A DNA stretch of 64,000 nucleotides from Sedimentibacter hydroxybenzoicus DSM 7310 (GCF_013403245.1 NZ_JACBNQ010000005.1:62001-126000), one strand, 5' to 3'; positions 44,268-53,502 are shown, numbered from the stretch's first letter. A program made the numbers and translations. Notes: a model not told the origin generated them from the sequence alone.

Positions 44268-44314
44268 ATTTCCTCCTTGTATATAATTATTACTATTCAC
44301 AATTAACTGAATAC

Positions 44315-44386
44315 TGTCATCCTGAGCGATAGCGAAGGATCTCATCTTTTAAAATTTGAGATTCCTCGCTAACACTCGGAATGACG
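44315..44386. repeat. Hairpin repeat pair, inverted
   Basis: Left unit 44315-44343 (minus): ATCCT/AGGAT, GC/GC around TATC. Right unit 44358-44386 (plus): ATTCC/GGAAT, inner GC with AC. The right unit ends on the base next to the etfA stop codon (44387-44389). The pair lies between etfA and the dehydrogenase gene, within the probable operon. Confidence 0.87.
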
Positions 44387-45382
44387 CTAAATGGTCAGTT
44401 CGTTATTACGTATTGCACTTATAATTTCCGGAATAATTTTATACATATCTCCTACGATGGAATAATCGGCAATATCAAATATTGGTGCCGAAGGGTCATT
44501 GTTAATAGCTATTATAACCCCGGCTTCCTTCATGCCTGCCAAATGCTGCGGTGCTCCCGATATACCGCAGGCAATATATACTGCCGGCTTTACTCTGTTT
44601 CCGCTGTATCCTACCTGATGGTCCTTTGAAATGATCCCCGTTTCAACCAAAGCTCTTGATGCACCTACTTCTCCGCCCAACAAATAAGCAAGCTCGTTTA
44701 TCATGCTCAAATCCTCTGCACTTTTAACAGAAACTCCCGCAGCAACAACTACCTTGGCATCTTGTATATTAATGCCGTCATTTGATATTTCTTCTAATAT
44801 TTCAATTAAATCGTTATTCGTTTTAACAGGTTCAATCTTAATTAGTTCTCCTGTCCTGTCCGCATCTCTTTTAGCTTCTTCAAACTCTTTGTATCTGACG
44901 GTTGCCATCTGCGGATATATGTCTGATTTAATATGGGCAAGAATGTTTTCACTGAACGCCGGTCTTATCTGTATTAATTTCATATCGCTATCTGTTTTCA
45001 GGTCGGTACAGTCCGCAGTAAGTCCCGTTTCCAACGATGCAGCCACTCTTGGGGCAAGGCTTCTTCCAAATGTCGTCGCTCCGAAAAGGCATATTTCAGG
45101 CTTAATACTTTTTATCAGGCTAACAATGTTTTCTGCATATATCAGCTCATCAGGCTTATTAAATGCAGTCGAATCAGCAATGTGGTATACTTTGTCGGCT
45201 CCTCTGCAAATAAGCTCCTGTACATTAATTTCTTCAGGTCCTAAAATAACCGCATTCAGGCTGCAGTCGATTTTGTCGGAAAGCTCTTTTCCCTTTCCTA
45301 AAAGCTCATAAGATACTCTATGGATTGCATTGTTTTTCTGCTCTGCAAAAATTAATATTCCGTTATAAATTTTTTCTGTCAT
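44387..45382 (-). CDS. etfA: Electron transfer flavoprotein alpha subunit
   Basis: FAD-binding subunit of Etf. The 331-residue chain ends with the conserved FAD domain: GGEVGASRALVETG, HQVGYSGNRVKPAVYIACGI, SGAPQHLAGM and AINNDPSAPIFDIADY. The N-terminal ferredoxin-like extension found in the alpha subunit of some bifurcating complexes is absent. One base separates it from etfB. Confidence 0.94.
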   Translation of the reverse strand: MTEKIYNGILIFAEQKNNAIHRVSYELLGKGKELSDKIDCSLNAVILGPEEINVQELICRGADKVYHIADSTAFNKPDELIYAENIVSLIKSIKPEICLFGATTFGRSLAPRVAASLETGLTADCTDLKTDSDMKLIQIRPAFSENILAHIKSDIYPQMATVRYKEFEEAKRDADRTGELIKIEPVKTNNDLIEILEEISNDGINIQDAKVVVAAGVSVKSAEDLSMINELAYLLGGEVGASRALVETGIISKDHQVGYSGNRVKPAVYIACGISGAPQHLAGMKEAGVIIAINNDPSAPIFDIADYSIVGDMYKIIPEIISAIRNNELTI

Positions 45383-45383
45383 C

Positions 45384-46187
45384 TTATGCCTCCTTAAGAA
45401 CCTTGCATGATTTTAAAGCATTTAATATATCTTCGACCGCTTTTTCATCGTTTTCTTTATATAATTTCCCCTCTCTCATTGACTGCTGAGGTACTTCAAT
45501 TTTTTTGACCTTTGTGGGCGAGCCCTTTATTCCTATTTTTGAAGGATCCAGCACTTCTTTTAAATCTTCATAACTCCATTTTGTAATTTCTACCTTGCGT
45601 GCTTTCATTTTATTCTTGAAGGAAGGGAGACGCGGAACGTTTACGTCCTTTGTTACCGTTATTAAGAGAGGATATTTTCCTCTTTTCAAATATTGACTCT
45701 CCCATACACTGCTTACTACCTCGATGTATTCTTCGGTATAGTTTTTTATTGCTTCAACATTGCTTATATGAGGTATACCGAGATACCCCGCTACTTCAGC
45801 GCCAACTTGTCCCGTATCTCCGTCAACACTTTGGATTCCTGCGATTACTAAGTCAAATTGTCCTGCTTTCTTGATTGCAGAGGATAAAATTGTGGAGGTC
45901 GCCTTAACGTCAGAGCCTCCGAATTTCACATCTGTTAAAAGAATTCCTTCGTCTGCTCCTCTTGCAATTGCTTCCCTTAGCGCTTCCTCTGCCTGGGCCG
46001 GTCCCATTGTCAAGACTGTTACTTTGCCGTTTGTATTTTCACTGATTTGAAGGGCAGCCTCCAAAGCATTTAAATCAAAGGGATTTATTTCTGTTCCTGC
46101 GGATGACCTGTCTATTCTTCCTGCTTCTCTGTCAAACTTTACTTTTTCCATATCCGGCACTTGTTTTACAAGTACTACTATATTCAT
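45384..46187 (-). CDS. etfB: Electron transfer flavoprotein beta subunit
   Basis: The 267-residue partner of EtfA. It has NIVVLVKQVPDMEKVKFD at the start, NPFDLNALEAALQI, DLVIAGIQSVDGDTGQVGAEVAGYLGIPHI with the nucleotide loop, and LPRLPSFKNKMKARK-like text near the signature. A GGGAGG site precedes the ATG. First gene of etfB-etfA-dehydrogenase; the gene before it is the YkvI-like transporter, 82 bases away. Confidence 0.94.
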   Translation of the reverse strand: MNIVVLVKQVPDMEKVKFDREAGRIDRSSAGTEINPFDLNALEAALQISENTNGKVTVLTMGPAQAEEALREAIARGADEGILLTDVKFGGSDVKATSTILSSAIKKAGQFDLVIAGIQSVDGDTGQVGAEVAGYLGIPHISNVEAIKNYTEEYIEVVSSVWESQYLKRGKYPLLITVTKDVNVPRLPSFKNKMKARKVEITKWSYEDLKEVLDPSKIGIKGSPTKVKKIEVPQQSMREGKLYKENDEKAVEDILNALKSCKVLKEA

Positions 46188-46209
46188 TACTACCTCCCGT
46201 CACTGTTCT

Positions 46210-46260
46210 GAAGTGAAGAATTTCTCTAACTTTACATTTCTTTAAGAAATCCTTCACTTC
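46210..46260. other. Stem-loop between transporter gene and etfB
   Basis: GAAGTGAAG (46210-46218) pairs with CTTCACTTC (46252-46260), with further AATTTCT/AGAAAT pairing inside. No T-run follows on the minus strand, so it is not an obvious terminator. It may be a processing or partial termination site. Confidence 0.45.
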
Positions 46261-46269
46261 TGCAAGTAA

Positions 46270-47406
46270 TTAAATTGCTTTATTAATTTTTTTATTCTTT
46301 TTAATTCCCACCACTATAAACGGGAACATTACCACAAAAATTGAAAAATATCCAAGGTATCTGTAACCTATATTGATTATTTGAGCAATTCCAAAAGTTG
46401 ATACGATTACGTCCAATGTTAACATTATAAGGACTATAATCAAGCTTATGCTTCTCTCACTCCTGATGTTATTAACAAATACCGGCTTATTCTTAAATCT
46501 GACAACCAGCGAAAATGCAAATGTAATTATGGTTGATAATGATGCCATCACGACAAACAAAACGTATACTGTTTCCAAAGCAGGAATTCCGATTTGCTGA
46601 ACTATATAAAAATTCGGAAGAAGGCTATTTATTGATTCAGGCTGAAATCCGTAATTAACAACAACTATTGCGGCAAGCATCAATACATTTAAAGACACTC
46701 CCAATGCGGCTGTTTTTGCACTGTCCTTCCTTGATGTCAATCCTTCGGAAACTGAAATGCAGTTGCCGATTATACCCGTGGACTGAAAACCTGCATACGA
46801 TATTGCACTCCAAATTGCTGCCAAAATGCCAAAATCAGAGAATGTTGAATTATTCCAGTTTAAAGCTATATCTCCACTGCCCTTGCTTATTCCAAGAGAT
46901 ACTATAATTGCCAGTATCGTTAATATTCCTATGGTAAGTCCCGTTGAGGCAGCTTTTACCAATGCGACTCCGTATATAACCAGTATTACGGAAAGTAATA
47001 CCATTATTATCGTTCCGATCCATATATTCAGACCGAAGAACTGGTTCAAAAGCTGTGCACTTGTTGCTATACAAAGGCCCGGTGCCAATAAGCATGTTAC
47101 AAGAAAGCATATTTCAAAAAATGTGCTGAACAATTTTTCATAAGGATGAAAAAACTTATTTGTAAAGGTTTTAAAATTACTTATATTATTGATTCTTGAA
47201 TATTCCAATGCATAATAAATTGCCCACCCCAAAAGTGCCATAGCTATTAAAGGTGTAAACATGCCCAGCTTTCCGTATTCAGCGTAGTAAGATACTACCT
47301 GCTTTCCCGATGCAATCCCCGGACCTACGTGAGTTCCGAACCATACTGCCGCAATTCCTATATAAGGAGGAATTGAAGATTTTTGATTGATTGATTTGTT
47401 ATCCAT
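46270..47406 (-). CDS. YkvI-like membrane transporter, predicted phenylalanine-responsive
   Basis: A 378-residue membrane protein with about ten hydrophobic segments and the N-terminal pattern GIAAVWFGTHVGPGIASGKQ seen in the YkvI family of uncharacterised carriers (related to sodium/amino acid symporters). The start at 47406 (MDNKSINQ) has GAGGAG upstream; the frame above it runs into the T-box terminator and is not coding. A T-box whose specifier is TTC (Phe) precedes the gene, so the cargo is probably phenylalanine or a precursor. This assignment is inference from regulation; the family itself has no settled substrate. Confidence 0.75.
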   Translation of the reverse strand: MDNKSINQKSSIPPYIGIAAVWFGTHVGPGIASGKQVVSYYAEYGKLGMFTPLIAMALLGWAIYYALEYSRINNISNFKTFTNKFFHPYEKLFSTFFEICFLVTCLLAPGLCIATSAQLLNQFFGLNIWIGTIIMVLLSVILVIYGVALVKAASTGLTIGILTILAIIVSLGISKGSGDIALNWNNSTFSDFGILAAIWSAISYAGFQSTGIIGNCISVSEGLTSRKDSAKTAALGVSLNVLMLAAIVVVNYGFQPESINSLLPNFYIVQQIGIPALETVYVLFVVMASLSTIITFAFSLVVRFKNKPVFVNNIRSERSISLIIVLIMLTLDVIVSTFGIAQIINIGYRYLGYFSIFVVMFPFIVVGIKKNKKINKAI

Positions 47407-47479
47407 AAAATGCTCCTCATTAATAAATTTATATATCACTTTGGCCAAAAGTTGTATATCTGTTGTAAATAAAGCATAA

Positions 47480-47765
47480 AAAAAATCTTTCACTCCTATA
47501 AACACATTTGGATTCAACTGTGCTTATAGGGACGAAAGATTCATTCCGCGGTACCACCCTAATTATGATATGTATATCATCACTTCAAAGTCTGACAACT
47601 TCTAACTCTGTAACGTGAGTTCACGTATCTGCCTACTCGGTATTCCTTTGAACAGATATGCTCCGCAGTGAATATTACATATTTTCTTCAATGCCGGCTT
47701 TCACCTCTCCCAGCTCTCTGTGCTTGCTAAAAATATCTTTCTCTGCATCAACGCAATTTTTATAT
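47480..47765 (-). promoter_or_regulatory. T-box riboswitch, phenylalanine-specific (TTC specifier)
   Basis: The canonical core AGGGTGGTACCGCGG lies at about 47546-47560, with a long terminator hairpin at 47484-47541 followed by a T-run. The specifier TTC is at 47670-47672 (minus strand) in TTCACTGCGGAGC, which closely matches TTCACTTTGGAGC of the pheST T-box. Confidence 0.9.
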
Positions 47766-47773
47766 TATCCATT

Positions 47774-47802
47774 ATATTAAATTATATAAATAAGTTTGTC
47801 AA
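47774..47802 (-). promoter_or_regulatory. Sigma-A promoter of the transporter T-box
   Basis: Minus strand: TTGACA (47797-47802) and TAATAT (47774-47779) with a 17-base spacer. Confidence 0.7.
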
Positions 47803-47837
47803 GCATTATTCTGAAAAAGTTTCAAAATATTAAAAAT

Positions 47838-47898
47838 GAGATCCTTGTTACTATTCACGGCTTAAGAGCCGTCATTCTGGGCGTAAGCGAAGAATCTC
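47838..47898. repeat. Hairpin repeat unit plus half unit
   Basis: Unit 47871-47898 (minus) has stem ATTCT/AGAAT and inner GC/GC around TTAC. A half unit GAGATCCTT starts at 47838 and is followed by an unrelated CGGCTTAAGAGCCG hairpin. Located between ftsH and the T-box promoter. Confidence 0.75.
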
Positions 47899-47942
47899 AT
47901 TCTTTATTATTCATTGTTCATTTTTTCACTGTTCATTACTAT

Positions 47943-49769
47943 TTATTGTGCACTGTCAAAAAGCATCTCAAACTCTTTCCCGGATATTGTTTCTTTTTCT
48001 AACAGAGCCTCGGCAACACGATGCAACTTATCCATATTTTCACTGAGGAGTGACTCTGTTCTATGATATGCGTTATCGATTATTCTACGCATTTCGTTGT
48101 CGATTTTAGCTGCAACTTCTTCCGAATAATTTCTTATTTTATTGAAGTCTCTGCCAAGGAATACCTCTTCGTCATTTGATCCGTACGTCATAGGTCCTAA
48201 ATCGTCACTCATACCGTATGTTGTAACCATTGCTCTTGCGATTTTTGTAGCTCTTTCTATATCGTTTGAAGCACCTGTAGATATGTCGTCAAGAGCTAAT
48301 TTTTCAGCAACTCTGCCGCCTAATAATCTGACTATGCTCTCCTGCATATCTGATTTTGACCTGTATGAACGGTCTTCTTCAGGCAGATACATAGTAAATC
48401 CGCCTGCTCCGCCTCTCGGTATGATGGTAATCATATGGACAGGATCTTTGCTTGATGAAAGCTTTGCCACAACAGCGTGACCCGCCTCGTGATAAGCAGT
48501 AAGCTTCTTCTCGTTATCGCTTATAACCTTACTTCTCTTTTCAGGTCCGGCTATAACTTTTGTAATTGCTTCTTCAATTATATCCATTGATATCAATGTT
48601 TTATTTTGTCTTGCAGTCAACAATGCCGCTTCATTCATTGCATTTTCCAAATCGGCAGGTGTAAATCCGGGAGTTCGTTTTGCAACTATTTCTAAATCAA
48701 TATCATCTGCAAGCGGTTTTTTTCTGACATGAATTTTTAATATTTCTTCTCTTGCCTTTACATCCGGAAGTCCAACGTGTACTTGTCTGTCGAATCTGCC
48801 AGGTCTCATCAATGCAGGGTCTAAAATATCCGGTCTGTTTGTTGCTGCAATGATAATTATTCCTTCATTGCCTGAGAATCCATCCATTTCAACCAGTAAT
48901 TGATTCAACGTCTGTTCTCTTTCATCGTTTCCGCCGCCGAGCCCTGCTCCTCTTCTTCTTCCTACCGCATCTATTTCATCTATAAAAATTATACATGGTG
49001 CATTTTTCTTTGCCTGGTCAAACAAATCTCTGACACGGGAAGCACCCACACCAACAAACATTTCAACAAAATCTGAACCGCTTATACTGAAAAACGGCAC
49101 TCCCGCTTCTCCTGAAACGGACTTAGAAAGATATGTCTTACCTGTTCCCGGAGGTCCTACCAACAATACTCCCTTTGGTATACGAGCTCCAAGTCGAACA
49201 AATTTAGCAGGATTCTTTAAAAAGTCAACTATTTCGCTCAATTCTTCTTTTTCTTCATCCAGACCGGCAACATCGGCAAAGGTAATTTTTTTGCTGGGAT
49301 CATCATCCTTTACCATTCTCGCTCTGCTTTTGCCGAAGGACATTGCCTTGCCTGTTCCTCCGCCCTGGGATTGCTTCATAAACACATACCAAAGAACTCC
49401 CAGAAGAACCAGCATTCCGATTGTCGGAAGTGCCTGAACCCACAAAGGTGTAGCAGGAATAGGTGCACCTATTACTTCAATTTGCCCTGTCTCCATTTTC
49501 TCTGCCAGGTATTTGTCATGAAAGCTTCCTGAAAAAAAGAATAAGGCCGGTATATATGAGGTGAATTTTGTATCATCATTATAAACACCTTTCACTTCAC
49601 TTTCCGTGAAAGTCAGTGTTTTTACATTGTTGTTTTCTAGCTGTATTATAAGCTCGCTGTAACTTATACTTTGTGCATCCTTAGCCGGCTCAACCATGTT
49701 TTGAACCAACATTATTATTACTACAAATATAAGTATATACATAGCGATGCTTCTCATGAATCCTTTCAA
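47943..49769 (-). CDS. ftsH: ATP-dependent zinc metalloprotease FtsH
   Basis: Membrane-bound AAA protease for quality control. At 608 residues it is full length: membrane segments at about 6-22 and 110-130 enclose an extracytoplasmic domain; then GPPGTGKT, pore motif [32 protein letters not shown], the zinc site HEAGH and [12 protein letters not shown]. It follows hpt and tilS as in Bacillus. A promoter and inverted repeat lie upstream. A shortened paralogue is at 22705-24258. Confidence 0.96.
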   Translation of the reverse strand: MKGFMRSIAMYILIFVVIIMLVQNMVEPAKDAQSISYSELIIQLENNNVKTLTFTESEVKGVYNDDTKFTSYIPALFFFSGSFHDKYLAEKMETGQIEVIGAPIPATPLWVQALPTIGMLVLLGVLWYVFMKQSQGGGTGKAMSFGKSRARMVKDDDPSKKITFADVAGLDEEKEELSEIVDFLKNPAKFVRLGARIPKGVLLVGPPGTGKTYLSKSVSGEAGVPFFSISGSDFVEMFVGVGASRVRDLFDQAKKNAPCIIFIDEIDAVGRRRGAGLGGGNDEREQTLNQLLVEMDGFSGNEGIIIIAATNRPDILDPALMRPGRFDRQVHVGLPDVKAREEILKIHVRKKPLADDIDLEIVAKRTPGFTPADLENAMNEAALLTARQNKTLISMDIIEEAITKVIAGPEKRSKVISDNEKKLTAYHEAGHAVVAKLSSSKDPVHMITIIPRGGAGGFTMYLPEEDRSYRSKSDMQESIVRLLGGRVAEKLALDDISTGASNDIERATKIARAMVTTYGMSDDLGPMTYGSNDEEVFLGRDFNKIRNYSEEVAAKIDNEMRRIIDNAYHRTESLLSENMDKLHRVAEALLEKETISGKEFEMLFDSAQ

Positions 49770-49786
49770 TTAAGCCCTCCTATTAA

Positions 49787-49812
49787 ATTACATCATCACA
49801 TTATGATGTAAT
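49787..49812. promoter_or_regulatory. Inverted repeat in the ftsH leader, possible operator
   Basis: ATTACATCAT (49787-49796) and ATGATGTAAT (49803-49812) form a perfect 10-base inverted repeat with a 6-base spacer. It lies between the -10 box and the ftsH ribosome binding site, overlapping the predicted transcription start. Confidence 0.55.
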
Positions 49813-49839
49813 TGTATCATAAAATGTAAATCATTACAA
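49811..49839 (-). promoter_or_regulatory. Sigma-A promoter of ftsH
   Basis: Minus strand: TTGTAA (49834-49839) and TACAAT (49811-49816), spacer 17 bases. ftsH may thus be expressed separately from hpt. Confidence 0.65.
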
Positions 49840-49862
49840 TTGGTTTATATATTAACTTGAAA

Positions 49863-50402
49863 TCAATTGGAATATACTTCTTCCTTCAGCACTGCAATAC
49901 ATGGAAGGTTTCTGTATTTTTCCGCATAGTCAAGACCATAGCCAACCACAAATTCATCAGGAATTTTAAATCCGGTATATTTTATGGATAAATCAATTTT
50001 TCTTCTGTCAGGTTTGTCAAGTATTGTGCATATTTCAACAGATGCCGGACCCCTGCTCTTTAAATTTTCCACAAGATATGACAGTGTTAAACCGGAATCA
50101 ATTATGTCTTCAACTATTAATACGTGTCTTCCTTCTATCGATGTATTCAAATCCTTTAATATCCTTACAACGCCGGATGACTGTGTATTTGTTCCATAAC
50201 TTGAAATTGCCATAAAATCTATATCTAAAGTTGTGTCGATTTGTCTCATCAAATCACTTACAAATATTACCGCACCTTTCAAAACACATACTAGCAACAA
50301 ATCCTTATCCTTGTAATCTGCTGTTATTTTTGCTCCAAGCTCTTTAACCTTTTCTTGCAAGTCATTTTCTTCTATAAGTATCTCTCTTATATCCTTATCC
50401 AT
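49863..50402 (-). CDS. hpt: Hypoxanthine phosphoribosyltransferase
   Basis: Purine salvage enzyme making IMP or GMP from the free base and PRPP. It is 179 residues with the PRPP loop VLIVEDIIDSGLTL (about 97-110), CVLKGAVIFVSDL near the N-terminus and DEFVVGYGLDYAEKYRNLP near the end. It overlaps the tilS stop by 8 bases; tilS-hpt-ftsH is the Bacillus order. Confidence 0.94.
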   Translation of the reverse strand: MDKDIREILIEENDLQEKVKELGAKITADYKDKDLLLVCVLKGAVIFVSDLMRQIDTTLDIDFMAISSYGTNTQSSGVVRILKDLNTSIEGRHVLIVEDIIDSGLTLSYLVENLKSRGPASVEICTILDKPDRRKIDLSIKYTGFKIPDEFVVGYGLDYAEKYRNLPCIAVLKEEVYSN

Positions 50403-51780
50403 TTAGCTGCTCCCTTATTGTAATATTTAATATTTTCCTTGTTGACGAAGTTATTTTAAAGCTGTTGTGAATTCTAAAGTCCTCTAACCACAATATGTTG
50501 TTGTCATCGGCTATAATCAGTTTTTTGTCTCTTTCTTCTTTAGGCACTTTCATATCAATGAAAATATCCTTAATTTTCTTGATACCCGTCATTCCGCAAG
50601 GAATCATACTGTCTCCCGTCAACCTGTTTCTTACAATCAACCTTCCTTCTATTAAATCATAGTCTATGCTGATTGTGTCCTTGTTCCCCGGATTAAATTC
50701 AGAAACGTCCAGCACTTTGCAGTGTATAACTTTACCGACTTCAGAAATTTCCAATGGCTCATGTAATACAATATTATATTTAAATTTTGGAATATTTTCA
50801 AGATTTTTATTAAATATTAATTTATCATAGCTTATTTCAATGTTTACAGCTTCTGTTAAGTTTATTTTTTTACCTGTCTTACCGTTGTTAACAAAGTCAA
50901 TTACATAGTTGATATGCTTCATTTCAATGTTGACAGTATTGCCTTTCAGCACCTCTAATGCATATCTCAAAATCCTTCCCATTTCTTCCGGCTCTGTTTT
51001 TTTTAATTTTTCTATGCTTAGTATAACCTTATTATCGCCATTTGAAATAAGTACTTCACAAAAAATTTTTTTTATATATTTTTCTATGATTTTTTTGTCC
51101 CTGTCCATTGCTTCAGACATTCTGTACAGCGTATTTTGAATGTTAGGGTTGAAATTATTCTCTAAATAGGGTATCAAGTCCAGACGGATTTTATTCCTGC
51201 CGTAGATGCTTTGCGAATTAGTTATATCAACGCAATATTCGTAATTATTACTATGAAGATACTCTAAGATTTCAAATTTTGAAACATTAAGCATAGGTCT
51301 GATAATATTATCCCTTTTAACAGACATGGCACTCAGTCCGTCAATGCCTGTTCCTCTTATTATCCTTTGAAGTACGGTTTCTGCCTGATCATTTAAATTA
51401 TGAGCAACTGCAAGTATTCCGCCACCCACTTCATCCAAATTCTCTTTAAAAAAATTATATCTTAAAATTCTGCCCGCTTCTTCTTCTGTTACCCTGAGCT
51501 CCTTAGCATATTCGGCAGCATGTTTTCTCTTGACAAAAAGCTTTATATTGTACTTGCTGCATAGATGTTTTACAAATTTTTCGTCGTTAAAGGCATCATC
51601 GCCCCTATACATATGATTTATATGAGAAGCATACAGGTTAAAACTTAAATTTTCCTTTAGTTTTATTAAGTTATAAAACAAAAAAACAGAATCAGGCCCT
51701 CCGGACAGTGCTAACAGCACATTATCACCGTGGCTGATTAAGTTTTTATTCAGTATATTACTTTTTACTAAATCGTGCAT
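50395..51780 (-). CDS. tilS: tRNA(Ile)-lysidine synthase TilS
   Basis: Converts C34 of tRNA-Ile(CAU) to lysidine, changing its codon from AUG to AUA. The 461-residue protein has the PP-loop LALSGGPDSVFL (about 24-35), HINHMYRGDDA, AHNLNDQAETVLQRI, RGTGIDGL and a C-terminal TilS domain. I chose the ATG at 51780 (MHDLVKS), which follows GAGG; the earlier ATG has no ribosome binding site. Confidence 0.93.
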   Translation of the reverse strand: MHDLVKSNILNKNLISHGDNVLLALSGGPDSVFLFYNLIKLKENLSFNLYASHINHMYRGDDAFNDEKFVKHLCSKYNIKLFVKRKHAAEYAKELRVTEEEAGRILRYNFFKENLDEVGGGILAVAHNLNDQAETVLQRIIRGTGIDGLSAMSVKRDNIIRPMLNVSKFEILEYLHSNNYEYCVDITNSQSIYGRNKIRLDLIPYLENNFNPNIQNTLYRMSEAMDRDKKIIEKYIKKIFCEVLISNGDNKVILSIEKLKKTEPEEMGRILRYALEVLKGNTVNIEMKHINYVIDFVNNGKTGKKINLTEAVNIEISYDKLIFNKNLENIPKFKYNIVLHEPLEISEVGKVIHCKVLDVSEFNPGNKDTISIDYDLIEGRLIVRNRLTGDSMIPCGMTGIKKIKDIFIDMKVPKEERDKKLIIADDNNILWLEDFRIHNSFKITSSTRKILNITIREQLNG

Positions 51781-51873
51781 ACTTTTCCTCATGTTCTTAA
51801 CATATTTAAAATTATACCACGATTTTCTATTATTAAAACTACTTTTTTATTTTTTATTAAAAATAGAAATTCC

Positions 51874-51921
51874 TGCTGAACGATGGGTGAACGATAGCAC
51901 AACAATTGTTCTCTTATCGTT
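51874..51921. repeat. GAACGATAG/CAATTG intergenic repeat and hairpin after spoIIE
   Basis: GAACGATGGGTGAACGATAG followed by CAATTGTTCTC and TTATCGTTTTA. ACGATA and TATCGT can pair around AACAATTGTT. The blocks recur in the inverted repeat at 24259-24359. It could end spoIIE transcription. Confidence 0.5.
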
Positions 51922-53502
51922 TTATCCTACCTTTGTCACTAATACCGTCATATCATCTATAACCGAATCCTGTCCTCTTAACGCATAGCTCAGTATGGAG
52001 TTGGCTATAGTCTGAGGATCTTTCTTTACAAGAAGCTCTAAATATTTATCCAGATTTTTCTTTTCATCCATGCCGATGGAATCGGTAATTCCATCTGAAA
52101 CCATAATTATTATATCTCCGATATGTATATTCTTTTTAAAAGAACTGTATTCAAAATTATCAAGTATACCCAGCGGCAGGCTTTTTCCTGAAATTTTGTC
52201 TACGCTTTTATTGCTTATTATGTAAGTTGGAGCCGCACCCGCCTTATAAACCCGCATTTCTTTCGAACCGTAGTCTATTATGTTCAAATCAAATGTTACA
52301 AATCTTTCGTCTCCTAATTTAAGCATTAATATTGAATTTAATGTCCTCAATATCTGTTCTTCGGTAAAATCAGTATATAAAAATTTCGACAGCAAATCTA
52401 CTGCACTGTTGCTTTCACTGCAGGCTTCTTCTCCTGAACCTATGCCGTCACACAATACTGTATAATATTTATCCGCCCGTGCTGCATGTGCGAAGTTATC
52501 TCCTGATACAATACTTCCATCCTTAGTTGCTGTCGCACTGTACGTCCTGATTTTAATTCTTTTTATGTTTTTAAATTTAAATACATAATAGTTAGGAGAT
52601 ACAATTACTCTTTCAGTGCATTTAAGCTTTACCCCGCTGACATTTCTTACGATTAGTTCTATGGAACTCTCAACTTCTTCGGGACTCTTTTCTGTCTTAA
52701 CCGTCAAGCTCAATATAATGGAATTCTTATTGTAGGATACAACCTCAAAAAATTTTATATTTATATTATGCCACAATAGCTGTTCCCTTATTTTTATCTT
52801 TGCCTTTTCGGAAAAAATATTTATATATTTGGATTTTTTATATTCATCTATATTTGTAATTGTAGATGCAACTGTTGCAGCAGCTTCATTCCTGATATGT
52901 TTATCATTTGTATGATTTAAACTGTCATCATCTTTATTTTTGACTAATTCAGATTTAAGAGGTTTTTTTATATCCCTTTTAAATCTGTGAACATTTATTT
53001 TTTTTGTACCGTTTCTTACACCTCTAATAATTTTTATTACTTCGTTGGATAAAATTATTGCGCTGAAAATAAAAAAAGTTTCAAAAATATTTAATATCAA
53101 TCCATTTTTGCTGAACCCATCCGCTACAAGTATGGTGGTTTTGGAAACCATTAATACCATGGCAGAATATCCTGCCGCTGCCAGAATTGTTTTGTCACCT
53201 TTTTTATTAATAAAGTAGGCATATACAGCCAACAGTATTATAATGTATACAAAGTTAAATTTAACTGATAAAACAGCCGAAATTGTAATAATAAGAAGAG
53301 ATAATGATGCACCCTTGTTAAAGCTGTAAACACTAAACGCAATGATTGCAAAGGGAAATATTTCATGTATTATATTTTGCCTTGCAACCAAAAAACACAC
53401 CAAAAAAATAATTAAATTTTGCTTGATGTGTTCTAATTCATTTTTAACAATGTTTTCGAAGAAATTTAAACTGAAACTTTTATCATTTGTTTTACCGATC
53501 AT
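51922..53502 (-). CDS. spoIIE: SpoIIE-like PP2C phosphatase, short membrane form
   Basis: Membrane-bound serine phosphatase which in Bacillus dephosphorylates SpoIIAA and activates sigma-F in the forespore. This protein has about 526 residues against more than 800 in Bacillus: five or six membrane segments (about 30-160) instead of ten, a linker, and a C-terminal PP2C domain with LCDGIGSGEEACSESN and MVSDGITDS, which carry the metal-binding aspartates. Position between divIC and tilS supports SpoIIE. The ATG at 53502 is preferred over a GTG three codons earlier because GGGGTGGAG precedes it. The shortened membrane part is a point to check. Confidence 0.82.
   Translation of the reverse strand: MIGKTNDKSFSLNFFENIVKNELEHIKQNLIIFLVCFLVARQNIIHEIFPFAIIAFSVYSFNKGASLSLLIITISAVLSVKFNFVYIIILLAVYAYFINKKGDKTILAAAGYSAMVLMVSKTTILVADGFSKNGLILNIFETFFIFSAIILSNEVIKIIRGVRNGTKKINVHRFKRDIKKPLKSELVKNKDDDSLNHTNDKHIRNEAAATVASTITNIDEYKKSKYINIFSEKAKIKIREQLLWHNINIKFFEVVSYNKNSIILSLTVKTEKSPEEVESSIELIVRNVSGVKLKCTERVIVSPNYYVFKFKNIKRIKIRTYSATATKDGSIVSGDNFAHAARADKYYTVLCDGIGSGEEACSESNSAVDLLSKFLYTDFTEEQILRTLNSILMLKLGDERFVTFDLNIIDYGSKEMRVYKAGAAPTYIISNKSVDKISGKSLPLGILDNFEYSSFKKNIHIGDIIIMVSDGITDSIGMDEKKNLDKYLELLVKKDPQTIANSILSYALRGQDSVIDDMTVLVTKVG

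Noticed and set aside
44267-44345. Extended N-terminus of the FAD-linked dehydrogenase (MRSFAIAQDD)
   Set aside because: The extension is a translation of the hairpin repeat, not of a protein domain.
47406-47517. Upstream extension of the YkvI-like gene
   Set aside because: The codons fall in the T-box terminator; the ATG at 47406 has a strong binding site.
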